Source: Auricularia sp. M13
Taxonomy: Eukaryota; Basidiomycota; Agaricomycetes; Auriculariales; Auriculariaceae
Assembly: GCA_037042915.1 (NCBI GenBank)
Contig: CM073199.1
Location: forward strand, 3,038,001 to 3,102,000
DNA: 64,000 bases
Direction of reading: 5' to 3'
Part shown: positions 34,105 through 44,300 of the stretch, piece after piece
How the letters are laid out: each line of letters starts with the position of its first letter
How positions within the stretch are numbered: the stretch's first letter is position 1
Translations under genes and position numbers: made by a program
Notes under the pieces: generated by a model
Database searches by the model: none
Told to the model about the DNA's origin: nothing
What the model saw: the letters and a program-made list of their open reading frames with translations, nothing else

Positions 34105-35908
34105 TTGCCGTTGGCCGTCATGTCTGCCCCTCACGCCACTGGCCTGCGCTCGCGCCTGACCTCTTACGGCGACGACGAATTCAGTCTCTTCCTGCGCAAG
34201 GCGTTCATTAAAGGAGCGGGATACACCGACGACGCGCTCGACAGGCTCATCATTGGGATCATCGACACTGCGTCCGAGTTTAATCCCTGCCATGGGAACG
34301 TTCCGCAACTCGTCGAGGCCGTAAAGCGCGGCGTCTTGCTGGCCGGTGCCCTGCCTGTCACGTTCCCGACGATTTCCCTGCACGAGAGCTTCGCGAGCCC
34401 GACAAGCATGTTCCTCCGCAACTTGATGAGCATGGACACCGAGGAAATGATCCGGGCCCAGCCTGTGGACGCGGTCGTGCTCGTGGGAGGCTGTGGTATG
34501 TGCCCACCAGAGTGCTGAACGAATGCTAAGGAGACTGATGTCAGATAAGACGGTTCCTGCGCAACTCATGGGCTGCCTGTCGGCAGGGATACCCGCCATT
34601 CAGCTCGTAACGGGGCCCATGCTTACCGGATCGTATAACGGCGTCCGAGTAGGCGCTTGCACAGACTGCCGTCGTCTTTGGGCACAGTATCGAGCAGGCG
34701 ACCTCGACATCGAAGATCTTGCGCGCGCGAACGACGAGTTGGTTCCCACAGTCGGGACGTGCGGCGTGATGGGCACTGCATCTACAATGGCCTGCGTCGT
34801 CGAAGGGCTGGGTATTATGCCCCTCGGCTCTGCCACGCCTCCCGCCGTCAGCGCCGCGCGGATTCGCGTAGCAGAACGGACGGGCCAGTTGGCCGTGGCC
34901 GCCGCCAAGGACAAGATCGAGCCCTGCAAGATCATCACTCGCAAGAGTCTCGAGAACGCCGTGACGGTACTGCATGCTATCGGCGGGTCGACCAATGCCA
35001 TTGTGCACTTGCTGGCAATGGCTGGCCGGCACTCTGATGTCGAATTCACATTGGCCGACATTGACACCATCGGCAGGCGGACGCCCATGCTCGTAGATTT
35101 GAAACCCTCGGGGGCGGGATACATGGAAGACTTTCACCGCGCAGGCGGCGTGCCCGTCCTTCTCTTGCAACTCAAGCATCTGCTTCATCTCGACGCGCTG
35201 ACCATCACCGGCCGCACGCTCGGCCAAGAGCTGGACGCCCTCCCACCGCCCTTCGCGCAATCCATCATCCGCCCGTTCTCCAACCCACTCTTCCCAGCAT
35301 CCGCGCTCGTCGTGCTAAACGGGAACCTCGCGCCGCGCAGCGCCGTGTTGAAACAGTCAGCCGCGACGCCGGCGTTGCTGCGGTACGCCGGACCCGCGGT
35401 GGTGTTCACCTCGCCGGCGGACATGGCGGCGCGCATTGACTCGGCCGAGCTCGCGGTGACGCCTGAGAGCGTCCTTGTGCTGCAGAACATAGGGCCCGTG
35501 GGCAACCCTGGCATGCCCGAGGCGGGGCTCATCCCCATCCCGCGCAAACTTGCAGCGCGCGGCGTGAAGGACATGCTGCGTCTCTCGGACGGCCGCATGA
35601 GCGGTACCGCGCAAGGGACCGTCGTGCTGCATGTTGCACCCGAGGCCGCTGTTGGTGGCCCGCTTGCCGTTGTGCGGGACGGCGATGTCATTGCGCTGGA
35701 TGTCGAGCGCCGCTCGCTCGAGCTGCGCGTCTCCGATGAGGAGTTGAGACGAAGGCTTGATGTGTGGAAGGCGCGTCAACCTGCGCAACCATTCGAGCGT
35801 GGATATCGTGGCCTGTATAAACGCACCGTACAGCAGGCTGACAAGGGCGCCGACTTTGATTTTCTGCGCGCCAATCCTTCGCAAACAGTAGCTGCGGCCC
35901 TTTCATGA
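34105..35908 (+). CDS. IlvD/Edd family dehydratase (sugar-acid or dihydroxy-acid type)
   Basis: Exons 34105-34495 and 34545-35908 (intron 49 nt) give about 584 aa, the usual length. Fe-S cluster positions are visible: PCHGN, GGCDKT (followed by the lysine that is carbamylated in the family) and GTCGVMGTASTMA. The Mg/active-site end reads LSDGRMSGTAQG with the catalytic Ser. VTGPMLTGSYNG and GACTDCRRLW resemble sugar-acid (arabonate/xylonate-type) dehydratases more than mitochondrial DHAD, and no clear mitochondrial presequence is seen. The expected reaction is loss of water from a 2,3-dihydroxy acid or aldonate to give a 2-keto acid. The ATG at 34120 (MSAPHATG) is an alternative start. Confidence 0.87.
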
Positions 35909-36051
35909 TCGAATTTTTCGGGGGCGCTTGCTGTAAGATATAGCTCGCTTTGCATGTACTTGTACCAATTGCATAACAACTTGTCGGAAGCGCACACAAT
36001 GATCAAACTTGCTCCGAAGTAGTATTCCGACTCCGACAACCAGCTCTCTTT

Positions 36052-37548
36052 ATGTCTGCAATTGCGCTGCTTCCTGACGACCTATTTAGCGATATTCTTA
36101 ATTTGGCTTGCAATGAGGATATTGGCGAGAAATTCACCGTGGCGCAGGTCTCGAGGCGCTTGCGCAGCGTCGCGCTCAGCACCCCATTGCTCTGGTCGTC
36201 CTTCCGTTTAAATACGGCGGTAGATTGCTTGCGCTTGCCCACCGTTTTGCAGCGAGCTGGCGCCTCTGCACTGTTGAACATACGGGTAGACATAGAGCCG
36301 GTGTCCGCTTCTATGAGCGGCATCGTGATGCAGCTGCTTGTTCCCTTCGCCGCGCGGATTCGCACTTTCGATCTGGAACTGGGGCGCAGACAGACGCTCG
36401 CGCCACTGTTCACGGGAGAGTTGGACTTCCCTGTCCTGGAAACGCTGCGATTGCGGGCGCCAGATCAACCGCGCATCTCCTTTGCTAGCGCGCCCGAACT
36501 GCGAGTCCTGTACCTATGGCGCGTCAGTACGACTCAGTTCGCAGCCAAATCCCTTCCTTCTCCAGAGCTGTCTTCATCTTCTCCGCATGCCGCATTTTCC
36601 ACCATCTTGTCGCAGGCTTCGCGGCTCACGATGCTGCAAATCACTTCGTCCGACTGGGTGCCGTCGCACCTGCCGTACATCTTTGTGCTATGTCCACAAC
36701 TTGTTCGGTTGGTATTTCACATGGTCGAGGCCCACCATAAGGAGGGCATCAGGTTTGCAGTTGACTCTATGGACCGGCCGACGGCATCCGCTCTGCGTTC
36801 GCTGGATTTGCAACTCCCGCTTTCAGACATCCTTGAAGTGCTCGCCGTGCGCGTCTCACAGGCGCTTTCCGAGGTCGTAGTGGCCATAAACCATCTGCCT
36901 ACTATGAATAACTTGGAGCGGCTCATGGATGCACTGCTGCAGGGCGTCGGTCCGATCGTTGTGTTCGACTGGTATGACAGCCGTGATATCGTGCTCCACG
37001 ACGCCGCGGGGCGCACACGTACCTTGGCCTGCTTGGGTCCGTATCAGCGCTTCGACATCGGGGAAATTTGGCGTTGTCTTGCCTCACGTCACTCAGCGCA
37101 CACATCCGTGCAGCGCATTCACATCCCCCGGCCCGGTGACCACTGGGCGGGCCTCGCTTCTGCGCTCGCAGAGTATCCTTTGCAGACGCAGCAGCCAACG
37201 ACAGTGTGCATCTTCATGCGGTGGGACGATGTGAGGCTATTGCCGCATCGGATCGACTTGCCCTCGATTGCCGTGCCTGCGCTGCATTGCGTCGAGTTCG
37301 CGAAGTTCTCGCACTCCGACACTGACATAGGATTTACGAAGGAGGCTGTCGCTTACTTCTTGCGTCGGATCTCCTCGCAGATCGATGATACGACCGCGGT
37401 GGACGTTGTCCTTGAGGCCCCTTGTGTCGTCCAAGACGCCTGGCACGCGCAATTCCTGGACGGTCCCGACTTGGTTTCTGCTCAGCATTCAATGCGTGTC
37501 CACTTGGAGAAGGAGGTCCCGGGAAGATGTCAGCTCTATTTCGAGTAG
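36052..37548 (+). CDS. F-box-like protein with LRR-type C-terminal region
   Basis: Single exon, 498 aa. The N-terminus LLPDDLFSDILNLACNEDIG, then VAQVSRRLRSVALSTPLLWS, is the degenerate F-box/LRR start common in agaric multigene families (P-x-E/D-L/I ... R-x-V-A-x-x-x-P-x-L-W). The rest has leucine-rich helical stretches: LETLRLRAPD, LRVLYLWRV, LRSLDLQLPL and LHCVEFAKF. The target is unknown. The frame is intact. Confidence 0.75.
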   Translation: MSAIALLPDDLFSDILNLACNEDIGEKFTVAQVSRRLRSVALSTPLLWSSFRLNTAVDCLRLPTVLQRAGASALLNIRVDIEPVSASMSGIVMQLLVPFAARIRTFDLELGRRQTLAPLFTGELDFPVLETLRLRAPDQPRISFASAPELRVLYLWRVSTTQFAAKSLPSPELSSSSPHAAFSTILSQASRLTMLQITSSDWVPSHLPYIFVLCPQLVRLVFHMVEAHHKEGIRFAVDSMDRPTASALRSLDLQLPLSDILEVLAVRVSQALSEVVVAINHLPTMNNLERLMDALLQGVGPIVVFDWYDSRDIVLHDAAGRTRTLACLGPYQRFDIGEIWRCLASRHSAHTSVQRIHIPRPGDHWAGLASALAEYPLQTQQPTTVCIFMRWDDVRLLPHRIDLPSIAVPALHCVEFAKFSHSDTDIGFTKEAVAYFLRRISSQIDDTTAVDVVLEAPCVVQDAWHAQFLDGPDLVSAQHSMRVHLEKEVPGRCQLYFE

Positions 37549-38690
37549 ATTTCTCCACTTCTGTTCATCTTCTCGGATTGACCGGTCGCGGTTCCTGTCT
37601 TGCAGGTCAAACGAGCCATATTCGACCATATTCCTGCTTCCTGCTTCACGTATGCAGCGCACGATACCGTATGGGAGTATGGATACGATGGTTAACGGAC
37701 CTAATTCCCTGTACCATTCCCAATACAGTATGTATTAATGTCGTCCCTGACGGGCGTAAGCACGCAGAGCCCGTGAGCTATCCCCGTCAACACCGTCCAC
37801 GTCCAGCGCTGCACCGTGAAGTCCTTGTAATTACCTTTCTCGGGAGCTTGAGTATTAGGCGGGGGGAGGGGTCATTTCAGCTGCGATAGTAAATCCCGTG
37901 AATGGGAGCATAAGCGTCTGAATGTTGCCCCGTCAGTCTTTCCGGATTTCTCAGGTTGCCACTTTGGCGGTGAACACGGACATAGCGGTTGTAGTCAGGC
38001 ACTGTGTACCGAAGTATGGAATTATGCTGCTGAGAGTAAGTATCAGAGCATGGGAAGCTGCGATCGTGCCTCAGAATGGGTAAAACACACCGCCGAAATC
38101 GCACCATACTGTGGGAGCTCATTTGGCTACATTAGCGTGACAAAGAAGCGTTGTGAAATGGTCACAAGCACAGTCTCTGAGGCAAGTGACAGGAAGATGA
38201 AGCTAAAACGGGCATAAAGTTGCAATTGAGAACGGGGGGTCAATGCATACACTACAAATGATGTGACAAGGGATGATAGGTCGGCAAGTAAGCTGGGCGT
38301 CGGAGTGCGGAGGCAGGAGCGCGAGGCTGAGGGTGGTGGTGATGGGGGACTACTACAAAAGACAGCATGCAAGATGCAAAGCACAGCGTAAGCGTAATAT
38401 GCACAGCGACCGAAAGTGGGGATTATAGAGAGGCTGAGGTGGCAAGGAGTGGTGTGAGGAAGGTGTTTATGTGTAGAGGGGCGGATTGGGCGGGAGCGCG
38501 ATGCCTTGGGGATAGTATAACGTAACGGATTAATCCTCAGGTGCAGGTTCAAAATGGCGACAAGCTAAGGCGACAGGGATTGGGAATGGGACGGGCCCTC
38601 TTCTGTGCTGTTACCATTCGTCTGCGCAGCGTGCGGTCTGGGACTGGTCAGCGTATCTACCGCAAGCCACAAAGCGACAACAAAGAAAAC
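37549..38690. other. Intergenic, no confident gene
   Basis: About 1.1 kb with a purine-rich minus strand. The minus-strand frame at 38127-38552 is open for 141 codons but has a low-complexity S/P/L composition and no homologue I recognise. Nothing else seen. Confidence 0.4.
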
Positions 38691-40123
38691 TCACGCAACG
38701 GTGTCTAAGAACGCGCGAATGTCCTTCGCAAGCAGTCGCTGGACGTGCGTCGTGGGATGCACATCGTCGACCCACAACCCGCCTGAGGCGCACTTAGCGT
38801 CAAAAACGGCCGCGGAGCCCGCCACGCCCGCATCCTCACCTCCAAGGCCCGCGTTAGCCATGCCATGTCGTGCGGGGTTCTCGATGAGCCGCGTGAACAG
38901 CGCGTGCGCGTCGTACAGCATCACCGTGCACTCCGGCTCGTGCCGCTTGCGGAAGCGCTTCACGGCCTCGACGAGCCCGCGGTTCCACGCCTGCACGCGC
39001 TCCGCCAGGTTCTCCACCATCATGCGTCCTGGGCGTGGCGCACACGTGAGCACACAGCAGCAACGCGGAGCGAAGTTGAATAGGGCAATCCGGCGGCTGA
39101 TTAGGCTGGCGGGCGGCATGACGCAGCGTCGAAGGAAAGGCTAATGGAAGATGGGCCGAAGCGGATGACTTACCGACGGGCGCCCTGTCGACGGGCATAA
39201 TCGTCATGAAAATGAACGTCCGCGCGCCTGCGTGATAGAGCTCTTCCTGCAGCTCGAAGAGTGTTTCCATGCTCTTGTTGACGTTGAATAACCCCCGCGT
39301 TCTAGCAGCGTCGAGTGAGTGAGTGAAATCGACGAGGTACAGGTGGAGGCGACGAACCCGCAGTCGTTCGTGCCGACGAACGTCCCTGCGAAAAGTCAGG
39401 ACAAATGCTGAGACGGCGGGGCGGACGGAACACACAAAATATCGAATCGGAGCCCGTCCAGAGCGTGCCGTCGGCCGGCTCGAGCGCGGTCGTGTGGCGC
39501 AGAAACTCGTTGCGCACCTGGGCCATGAGCGAAGTCACGGTGTCGCCGCCGCGTGCGTATACGTAAGCCAACGCATCTGCGGAGCGCAGCTCGCGCACGA
39601 GCGAGCCAATCCAGTTCTCGCCCTCGTTGTATGTCTCGCCGGGGTAGGGCACGCCGAGCGGCTCGGCGATGCTCGGCTGGGGGTATGCCGGGCTGGCACG
39701 GTATCCTACGCTGGAGAGCGAATCGCCGCTGCGCCGTGTTTGTTAGTTTGCGTCAAGTGGATAGCGGGGATCACAGTGGGCACGCAACGCCTTGCAACGA
39801 CTCGCAACGACGCTCAGGGCGGGATGCTGCGGCGAAGATTGCGAGTGCTGTTGCGGGCAAGTGCTACGACTGCCTTCGCTACATCGTTCGCAGCACCGCA
39901 AACGTCTGGGCGCTTGCGGGCTTCGTCGCGACAACGCGTTGCGAGCTTTTGGCGAGGTGCTCCGACTCGCGGGCTCGCAAAGGCGTTGTTACGGTGTTGC
40001 GAGTGTTGCAAGGCGTTGCGAGCACTGTGATGAGCACTGATGTTAATTCGGGACTCACAAAACAAAATGGTGACGGATCTTCTCAAAGCCCATCCAGCTT
40101 GGGCCCGTGTTGTAGAATGACAT
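38691..40123 (-). CDS. SGNH/GDSL esterase (carbohydrate-esterase-like), copy A, full length
   Basis: The first exon (40123-40059) encodes MSFYNTGPSWMGFEKIRHHF, and splicing over 40058-39729 gives VFGDSLSSVGYR, the block-I GDSL motif with the nucleophile Ser. Then come VPYPGETYNEGENWIGSL, TFVGTNDCG (block III G-x-N-D), FNVNKSMETLFELQEELYHA, GARTFIFMTIMPVDRAP, and the C-terminal WVDDVHPTTHVQRLLAKDI (D-x-x-H catalytic pair), with the TGA at 38691-38693. Similar fungal CE16-type enzymes deacetylate xylan-derived oligosaccharides. No obvious signal peptide is visible in the proposed start. The first intron is 330 nt because it holds an inverted-repeat insertion that copy B lacks. Confidence 0.8.
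39770..40031. mobile_element. MITE-like insertion in esterase intron, 262 bp
   Basis: Ends ATCACAGTG and CACTGTGAT. The inverted repeat continues inward: CGCAACGCCTTGCAACGACT on the left versus CGCAACGCCTTGCAACACTC in the reverse complement of the right end. The interior is rich in TTGCAACG/CGCAACG words. It is absent from the same intron in copy B, which is 46 nt. An exact target duplication is not evident. Confidence 0.75.
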
Positions 40124-40215
40124 CTGCAAGCGTTATCAGCGGTCATCGGCCTCGTTTTGTGGAGCAAGACGAACGCCGAATTGGGATTTCGGCTGGCGGA
40201 GGCGTTGTTGAGAGC

Positions 40216-41056
40216 TCATGTGACAACGGCGATGGGCAGGGGGATACGTACACCGGATACATCGGGTTTGGGTGGGTCCGGGAGCTTGTCGGGGATAGGC
40301 TCTTTCGACGGGCTCTTGACGCGCGCGCGGCGGGAGGCGTCATGGACCTGGGCATACTGGGCTGGGTCGAGCATGCGCAGCGTCTCGACGAGCGGGAGGA
40401 GGCCGACGACGCGCAGGAGGGCGCCGAGAGCGTGAACGGCGTGGGCCTTGACTTGGTCTGTGGCACCTGACTTGACGGCGAGCACGAGCGAGTGTGCAAG
40501 CATGCGGGCGAATATGTCTACTGGCGCGAACGGCGTCGCGGCGACGCAGCGCTGGACGAATTCCAGCGTGCCGGTGGCAATGGCTGGGTTGCGGGATTGT
40601 AGGGCCTGGGTGAGGCCCTCGGTGAGCGCGCTAACGGTCGTCTGCGGGAGTCAGGATAAAATTATAATAATAATAATTGCCTACCGTCGCAAAGAGAGCG
40701 TCGAGAGTGTCTGATATCTGGGCCGTGAGCCTGGGGTCGCCGCGAGCAAAACCCTGAAGCAACGAGGGCATGACCGCGCCGCGGTAGCGTGCAAAGCGGT
40801 TGTGTTCGATGCGGGTGGTGAGCGCGACAAGCATGGTACAGGCAAGCACGGCGACGTCGACGTTGGCGTCCTGGACGCGGGCGGCGAGGGCGTCGAGCAG
40901 AGTGAGGATGTCCTCAGTGTCCTTGATGCGCTCCTGACTCTGGACGACGCGCAGCACGTTCTGGAGCAGTAGCAGCCGCTCCTCGGGCGACTCGTCGTCA
41001 ATGCGGTAGAAGCGCTGGGGGACGATGGACAGGATGTCGACCGACGACGGCGCCAT
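40216..41056 (-). CDS. Stand-alone TOG2-like domain protein (XMAP215/Stu2 family), copy A
   Basis: Exons 41056-40685 and 40641-40216 (intron 43 nt) give 265 aa. The sequence follows the second TOG array of XMAP215/Stu2/Alp14 proteins: VDILSIVPQRFYRIDDESPE, then ERIKDTEDILTLLDALAARV, VQDANVDVAVLACTMLVAL, RYRGAVMPSLLQGF, ISDTLDALFATTTVSAL, NPAIATGTLEFVQRCV and AVHALGALLRVVGLLPLVE, ending in a short basic tail (RARVKSPSKEPIPDK). Full-length family members are far larger, with several TOGs and a coiled coil; here only one TOG is encoded, from its own ATG to a stop. A single TOG could still bind tubulin, but alone it would not be expected to act as a polymerase. Confidence 0.72.
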
Positions 41057-41108
41057 CGCGCAGCGCGTTGACGGCGATGAGGAGAGACGGAAACGCGGTC
41101 GGGCCTTG

Positions 41109-42169
41109 CCGCTGCGCGACGGACGAGCGTCTCTGGGAGTGCGGCTGTATGGGAAATGAAAAGGTTGGACTCTCGTCTCGTCCAAGATCGTCGCCCGATG
41201 AGGCACGTCACTGTGCTCTAAACGCGGCACTCAAACAACGCGGCGGACATTAGCGTTATGTCCTGACATAAATTCTCGTAGGTACGCAAGGGTTCGTGGG
41301 GTTGGATTAAAAATGGCAGAGTAGCATTCCGCCCGAAGGCCTATGTACAAAATGTATCTACGCGGCGGCGGCGAGCAGAGTCGCAGAGTCGCAGAACAGC
41401 ATGGCGGCGTGGGGCAATGGGGACAAGACACGAACGACCTGCGTCCAAATCCTCAGCCTTTATATACCCTCTCAGGGCGCTTACTGCAGCTGCGGCGGTA
41501 CAACCGGGTGACGCGCGAGGACGCTCCCTGCTGATGGTTGCCCAAGTCCGGAACCCGCAGAAACCATGTTCCCGCTGCACACTCCAGTGTTCCCTGACAC
41601 CCCTGTAATGTCTCACGAGCTGCCAGAGCGACTCTCAGTGCCGGGTGCGGCCTCTGGCCTAGTCTCCGTCCCGCACTCTGCGTTGTGATTCTGGCGCCAC
41701 AAAATTCTTCCACCCGCTTGGTTGCCGCACAGCCAGTCATTTTCTCACAGCAACGCCTCACATGAGTCATGCCTGCATACATTCCGACATTTTCTCACGG
41801 CAGCCTTTCTCACTATTCCGGCATGCAAGTGCTTTTGGTAGGGGACAACCGCTGTATTCAATGCTGTCTAGTACTTGTCTATGTACACGCTGGGATGCCG
41901 AAATACAGCACAGGGAGAGAAAACGTCGAGCGCAGCGGGAACGACAGAGTCGCTCTCAGCGTGGAAATCAGTCGTGCCGGCAGGAGCGCCAGAGCCGCTC
42001 TCAGCGCCGCGGGATCCCAGTTGCCTCGGAGACGAGCCCCCGCGACGCAATTTGTTAGCCGAAATGAATAGCGCGCGCAACCGACCGTCGCACAGTCTAT
42101 GCGCCCTCCGCCATCGGAGTCGTCCGACGCGAGCAGCGCGATTCTGAGACGCGCGGTCAGACGACACTC
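41109..42169. other. Intergenic between TOG gene and repeat arrays
   Basis: 41109-41240 is the 5' flank of the TOG gene, unrelated to the flank of copy B. 41240-42169 shows no gene. GAGTCGCAGA-type short direct repeats occur near 41380-41400, and CAGAGTCGCTCTCAGCG / CAGAGCCGCTCTCAGCG lie about 43 bp apart at about 41945-42010. Confidence 0.4.
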
Positions 42170-42690
42170 GGACAGCGAGAACGAAGACTCACCAAGTGTC
42201 TGCGAAGCGCCGGTGCGCAGGGCCCGGCGCGAGTGTTGGTGTGTGCTGCGAGTGTCGTGGAACGCGTTGGCGCGCGCGACGCATGGCGTTTTCGAGCTGG
42301 ACGCGATCAGCGGTCGGACGACGGTGAGACGGCCCGGGGAATGGACTCACCGAGTGTCCTGGAAGCGCCAGTGCGTCGCGTCGGGCGTGAGTGTTGCGGG
42401 GTGCTGGGCGCATCGTGGGGCACGGTGGCGCGCGTGAAGGACAGCGATTCCGAGCTGGACGCAATCAGCGGTCGGACGACGGTGGGAAAACGGGATTGGA
42501 CTCGCCGGAATTTCCGCAAGCGCCGGCGAGTTCAACGCTGCGGGAGTGTTGGTGGTCATCAAACGAGTCCTGAGAGGCGAGAACGCGCGCGACGGACGAA
42601 ATCTGCTGCGACGGCGTTGAGTTTCAGGTCGGTCGTGGGACGGCCGGAGAGCAACTCACCGGCGGCGCGACGTCCAGGCCTCCCAGCTCG
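42170..42690 (-). repeat. Tandem array of exon+intron-like units, period about 158 bp
   Basis: Read on the minus strand, each unit has about 104 nt beginning CTCG, ending in a GCGCTTC...GACACTYG word, then GTGAGTCC, a CCGCTGATYGCGTCCAG acceptor after about 54 nt, and the next unit. Anchors on the plus strand: GACTCACC at 42186 and 42343; GAGCTGGACGC at 42293 and 42452. A third, more diverged unit with donor GGTGAGTTGCTCTCC follows towards 42690. Both putative splice sites and the branch-like CTGAT are kept between units. Confidence 0.65.
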
Positions 42691-43689
42691 CCAGACATCA
42701 ATGTAATCTTTGTCGCGCGTGACTGAACGAGCCGCGCGCCGCGGCTTGACGTAGGACGGGCGGGGCGACGTTGGTGGTGGGTGACGGTTCGGACGACTGA
42801 GACGTGGATGGGCGGCATGAACGCGGCACAGCGCGCGGCGGGCGCGCCCGTTAAGGTCCTGCCGGCGAATACACTGCCGCGGTGCAGTGACGAAAGCCTG
42901 CAGCGTCCCCGACGACAAGCGTCAGCTGAGGTCGGTCGCGGGACGGCCGGGGAGCGACTCACCAACAGCCGCGCATCAGCGAGCACACTCCTCAGCTCGG
43001 TACGTCGTTCGGGCCCGGTTCGAGTGTACCTGAACCGCCAGTGAGTGCGCGCGATGAGCGTGTCGTCCGGGAGGAGACGTTGCAGACTCACCAAATCAGC
43101 ACCGCCATCGGGAACGCCGAAGCGCCCCCCGCGCCAGACGACGCCAGGCGGTCGGTCTTGATGCCTTGAACCACCGCACGAGCTTCCAGCCCGAGCGGAC
43201 GACGAGGACCTTGCGAGCGATGTCAGCAGCGAAAACGAGGAATGAACTAAAAATAGCTCACCTGCGCGCAGAACCCGCTGCCCGTCGACCCGCGAAGGGT
43301 GGTCTCCACCGGGTGCGTGTTGTCTGCGCGCACACATCCTCCGCTCGACCGCCTGATGAACTGGGCGCGAGCACTTGGCGCGACGCTGCAGCGTTTGCGA
43401 ATGGCGCCATTCTTGTCAGCCGTCTGGGCGGCGTCTGCAAAACCAATGGGAAAGCGTCAGCGAGCTCGCGCATCGTATGAGAGAAAGCTTGCAAGCGCGT
43501 CGTCGGCCGCGGATTGCAAAAGAGAGAAAAACGCACACGTCGAGCGCGCGTCGTGCTCAGAGCAACGCAAAGGAATGCGTGGGACGCTGTACAGTGCGCG
43601 GCGTGCAGGTGACGAGTGGAACGGGGCCAGGGGACGTTGAAACGGAGGAGAGAATTTGAACTCACAGCTAATTGGACGCCGACTCCGAC
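42691..43689 (-). other. Possible spliced minus-strand transcript, product unknown
   Basis: A long minus-strand open frame (43337-42624) and several donor/acceptor pairs (for example GGTGAGTCGCTCCCCGGCC, GGTGAGTCTGCAACG and GTTCAGGTACAC) suggest exons linking the two neighbouring arrays. The peptides (RFRYTRTGPERR, VLVVRSGWKLVRWF in alternative frames) match nothing I know, and codon structure is not convincing. It may be a decayed gene. Confidence 0.3.
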
Positions 43690-44300
43690 GCAGCGCCGAC
43701 GCTGACCGGCGTTGCAACGACGTGTTTGCCGAATCTGCATGGCAACACCGTCAGATGGCGAGGGACAGCGGTAGACGGAAAACCTACTGGATATTGGCCT
43801 TCTCCAACACCAGAGCGAGTGTTTGGCAAGCAGTCGACTGAGGGCGAACACGACGACGACGCCCTGCGTCATGTTCTTCGACGAGCGTGACTGCGCAGAA
43901 TAGCTGTTTGGAAAAGTCGTTAGCTGAGGAGCTGCGCGGCAAAAAGGAAAAAATCCTACCAGAGACAACGTCCTGGAGACCGCATTCTGACGGCGAGTAC
44001 GCAGGCCGCAGACCGTGTCGCCAACGGACGCAGCGCCCTGCGTCATGTTCTTGCACCAATGTGAGCGTTTCAGCACATGTCTGCGCGGGAACACCGTCAG
44101 GCGATGAACTGGGAGCGACAGCAAATAACCTACTTGAATCCGCACGCTGAGATCAGCCGGTTCTGACGGTGAGCACGCGAGTCGTCAGCCAGGCGTCCCG
44201 ACGTCGACGGCGCCCTGCGTCACGTTCTTCGACGAGTTCGACTTGATCGCGAATTCTCTGCGTGGTAACGCCGTCAGACGATGGAGGCGCCAGTAACTGT
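43690..44300 (-). repeat. Tandem array of exon+intron-like units, period about 175 bp
   Basis: The plus-strand anchor GCCCTGCGTCAYGTTCTT occurs at 43861, 44035 and 44212 (spacing 174 and 177). On the minus strand each unit carries TCGAAGAACATGACGCAGGG and, about 110 nt on, a donor, then a 50-55 nt segment ending CTGACGGTGTTCCCGCGCAG or close variants, which looks like branch point plus acceptor. At least three units are clear and a fourth is degraded. Confidence 0.6.

Larger units (their letters stand above)
32519..34313. repeat. Inverted segmental duplication, right copy (1.8 kb, likely parent)
   Basis: Reverse-complement partner of 22111-23902. Here both genes are complete, and the dehydratase continues 1.6 kb beyond the edge of homology, so this copy is probably the source. 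The two copies flank an 8.6-kb segment with aconitase, MFS copy 2 and the F-box gene. Confidence 0.88.
38798..41108. repeat. Direct segmental duplication, copy A
   Basis: Matches 47708-49760 in the same orientation with few changes. It spans most of the esterase and the whole TOG gene. The main differences are the 262-bp insertion at 39770-40031 and a TAA/TTA microsatellite in the TOG intron. Confidence 0.9.

Noticed and set aside
38127-38552. 141-codon minus-strand frame
   Set aside because: Low-complexity composition, no recognised family, no splice partners and poor start context.
43258-43340. Peptide resembling a dUTPase-like RGSTGSG motif on the minus strand
   Set aside because: Other dUTPase motifs are absent and the frame cannot be extended with confidence.
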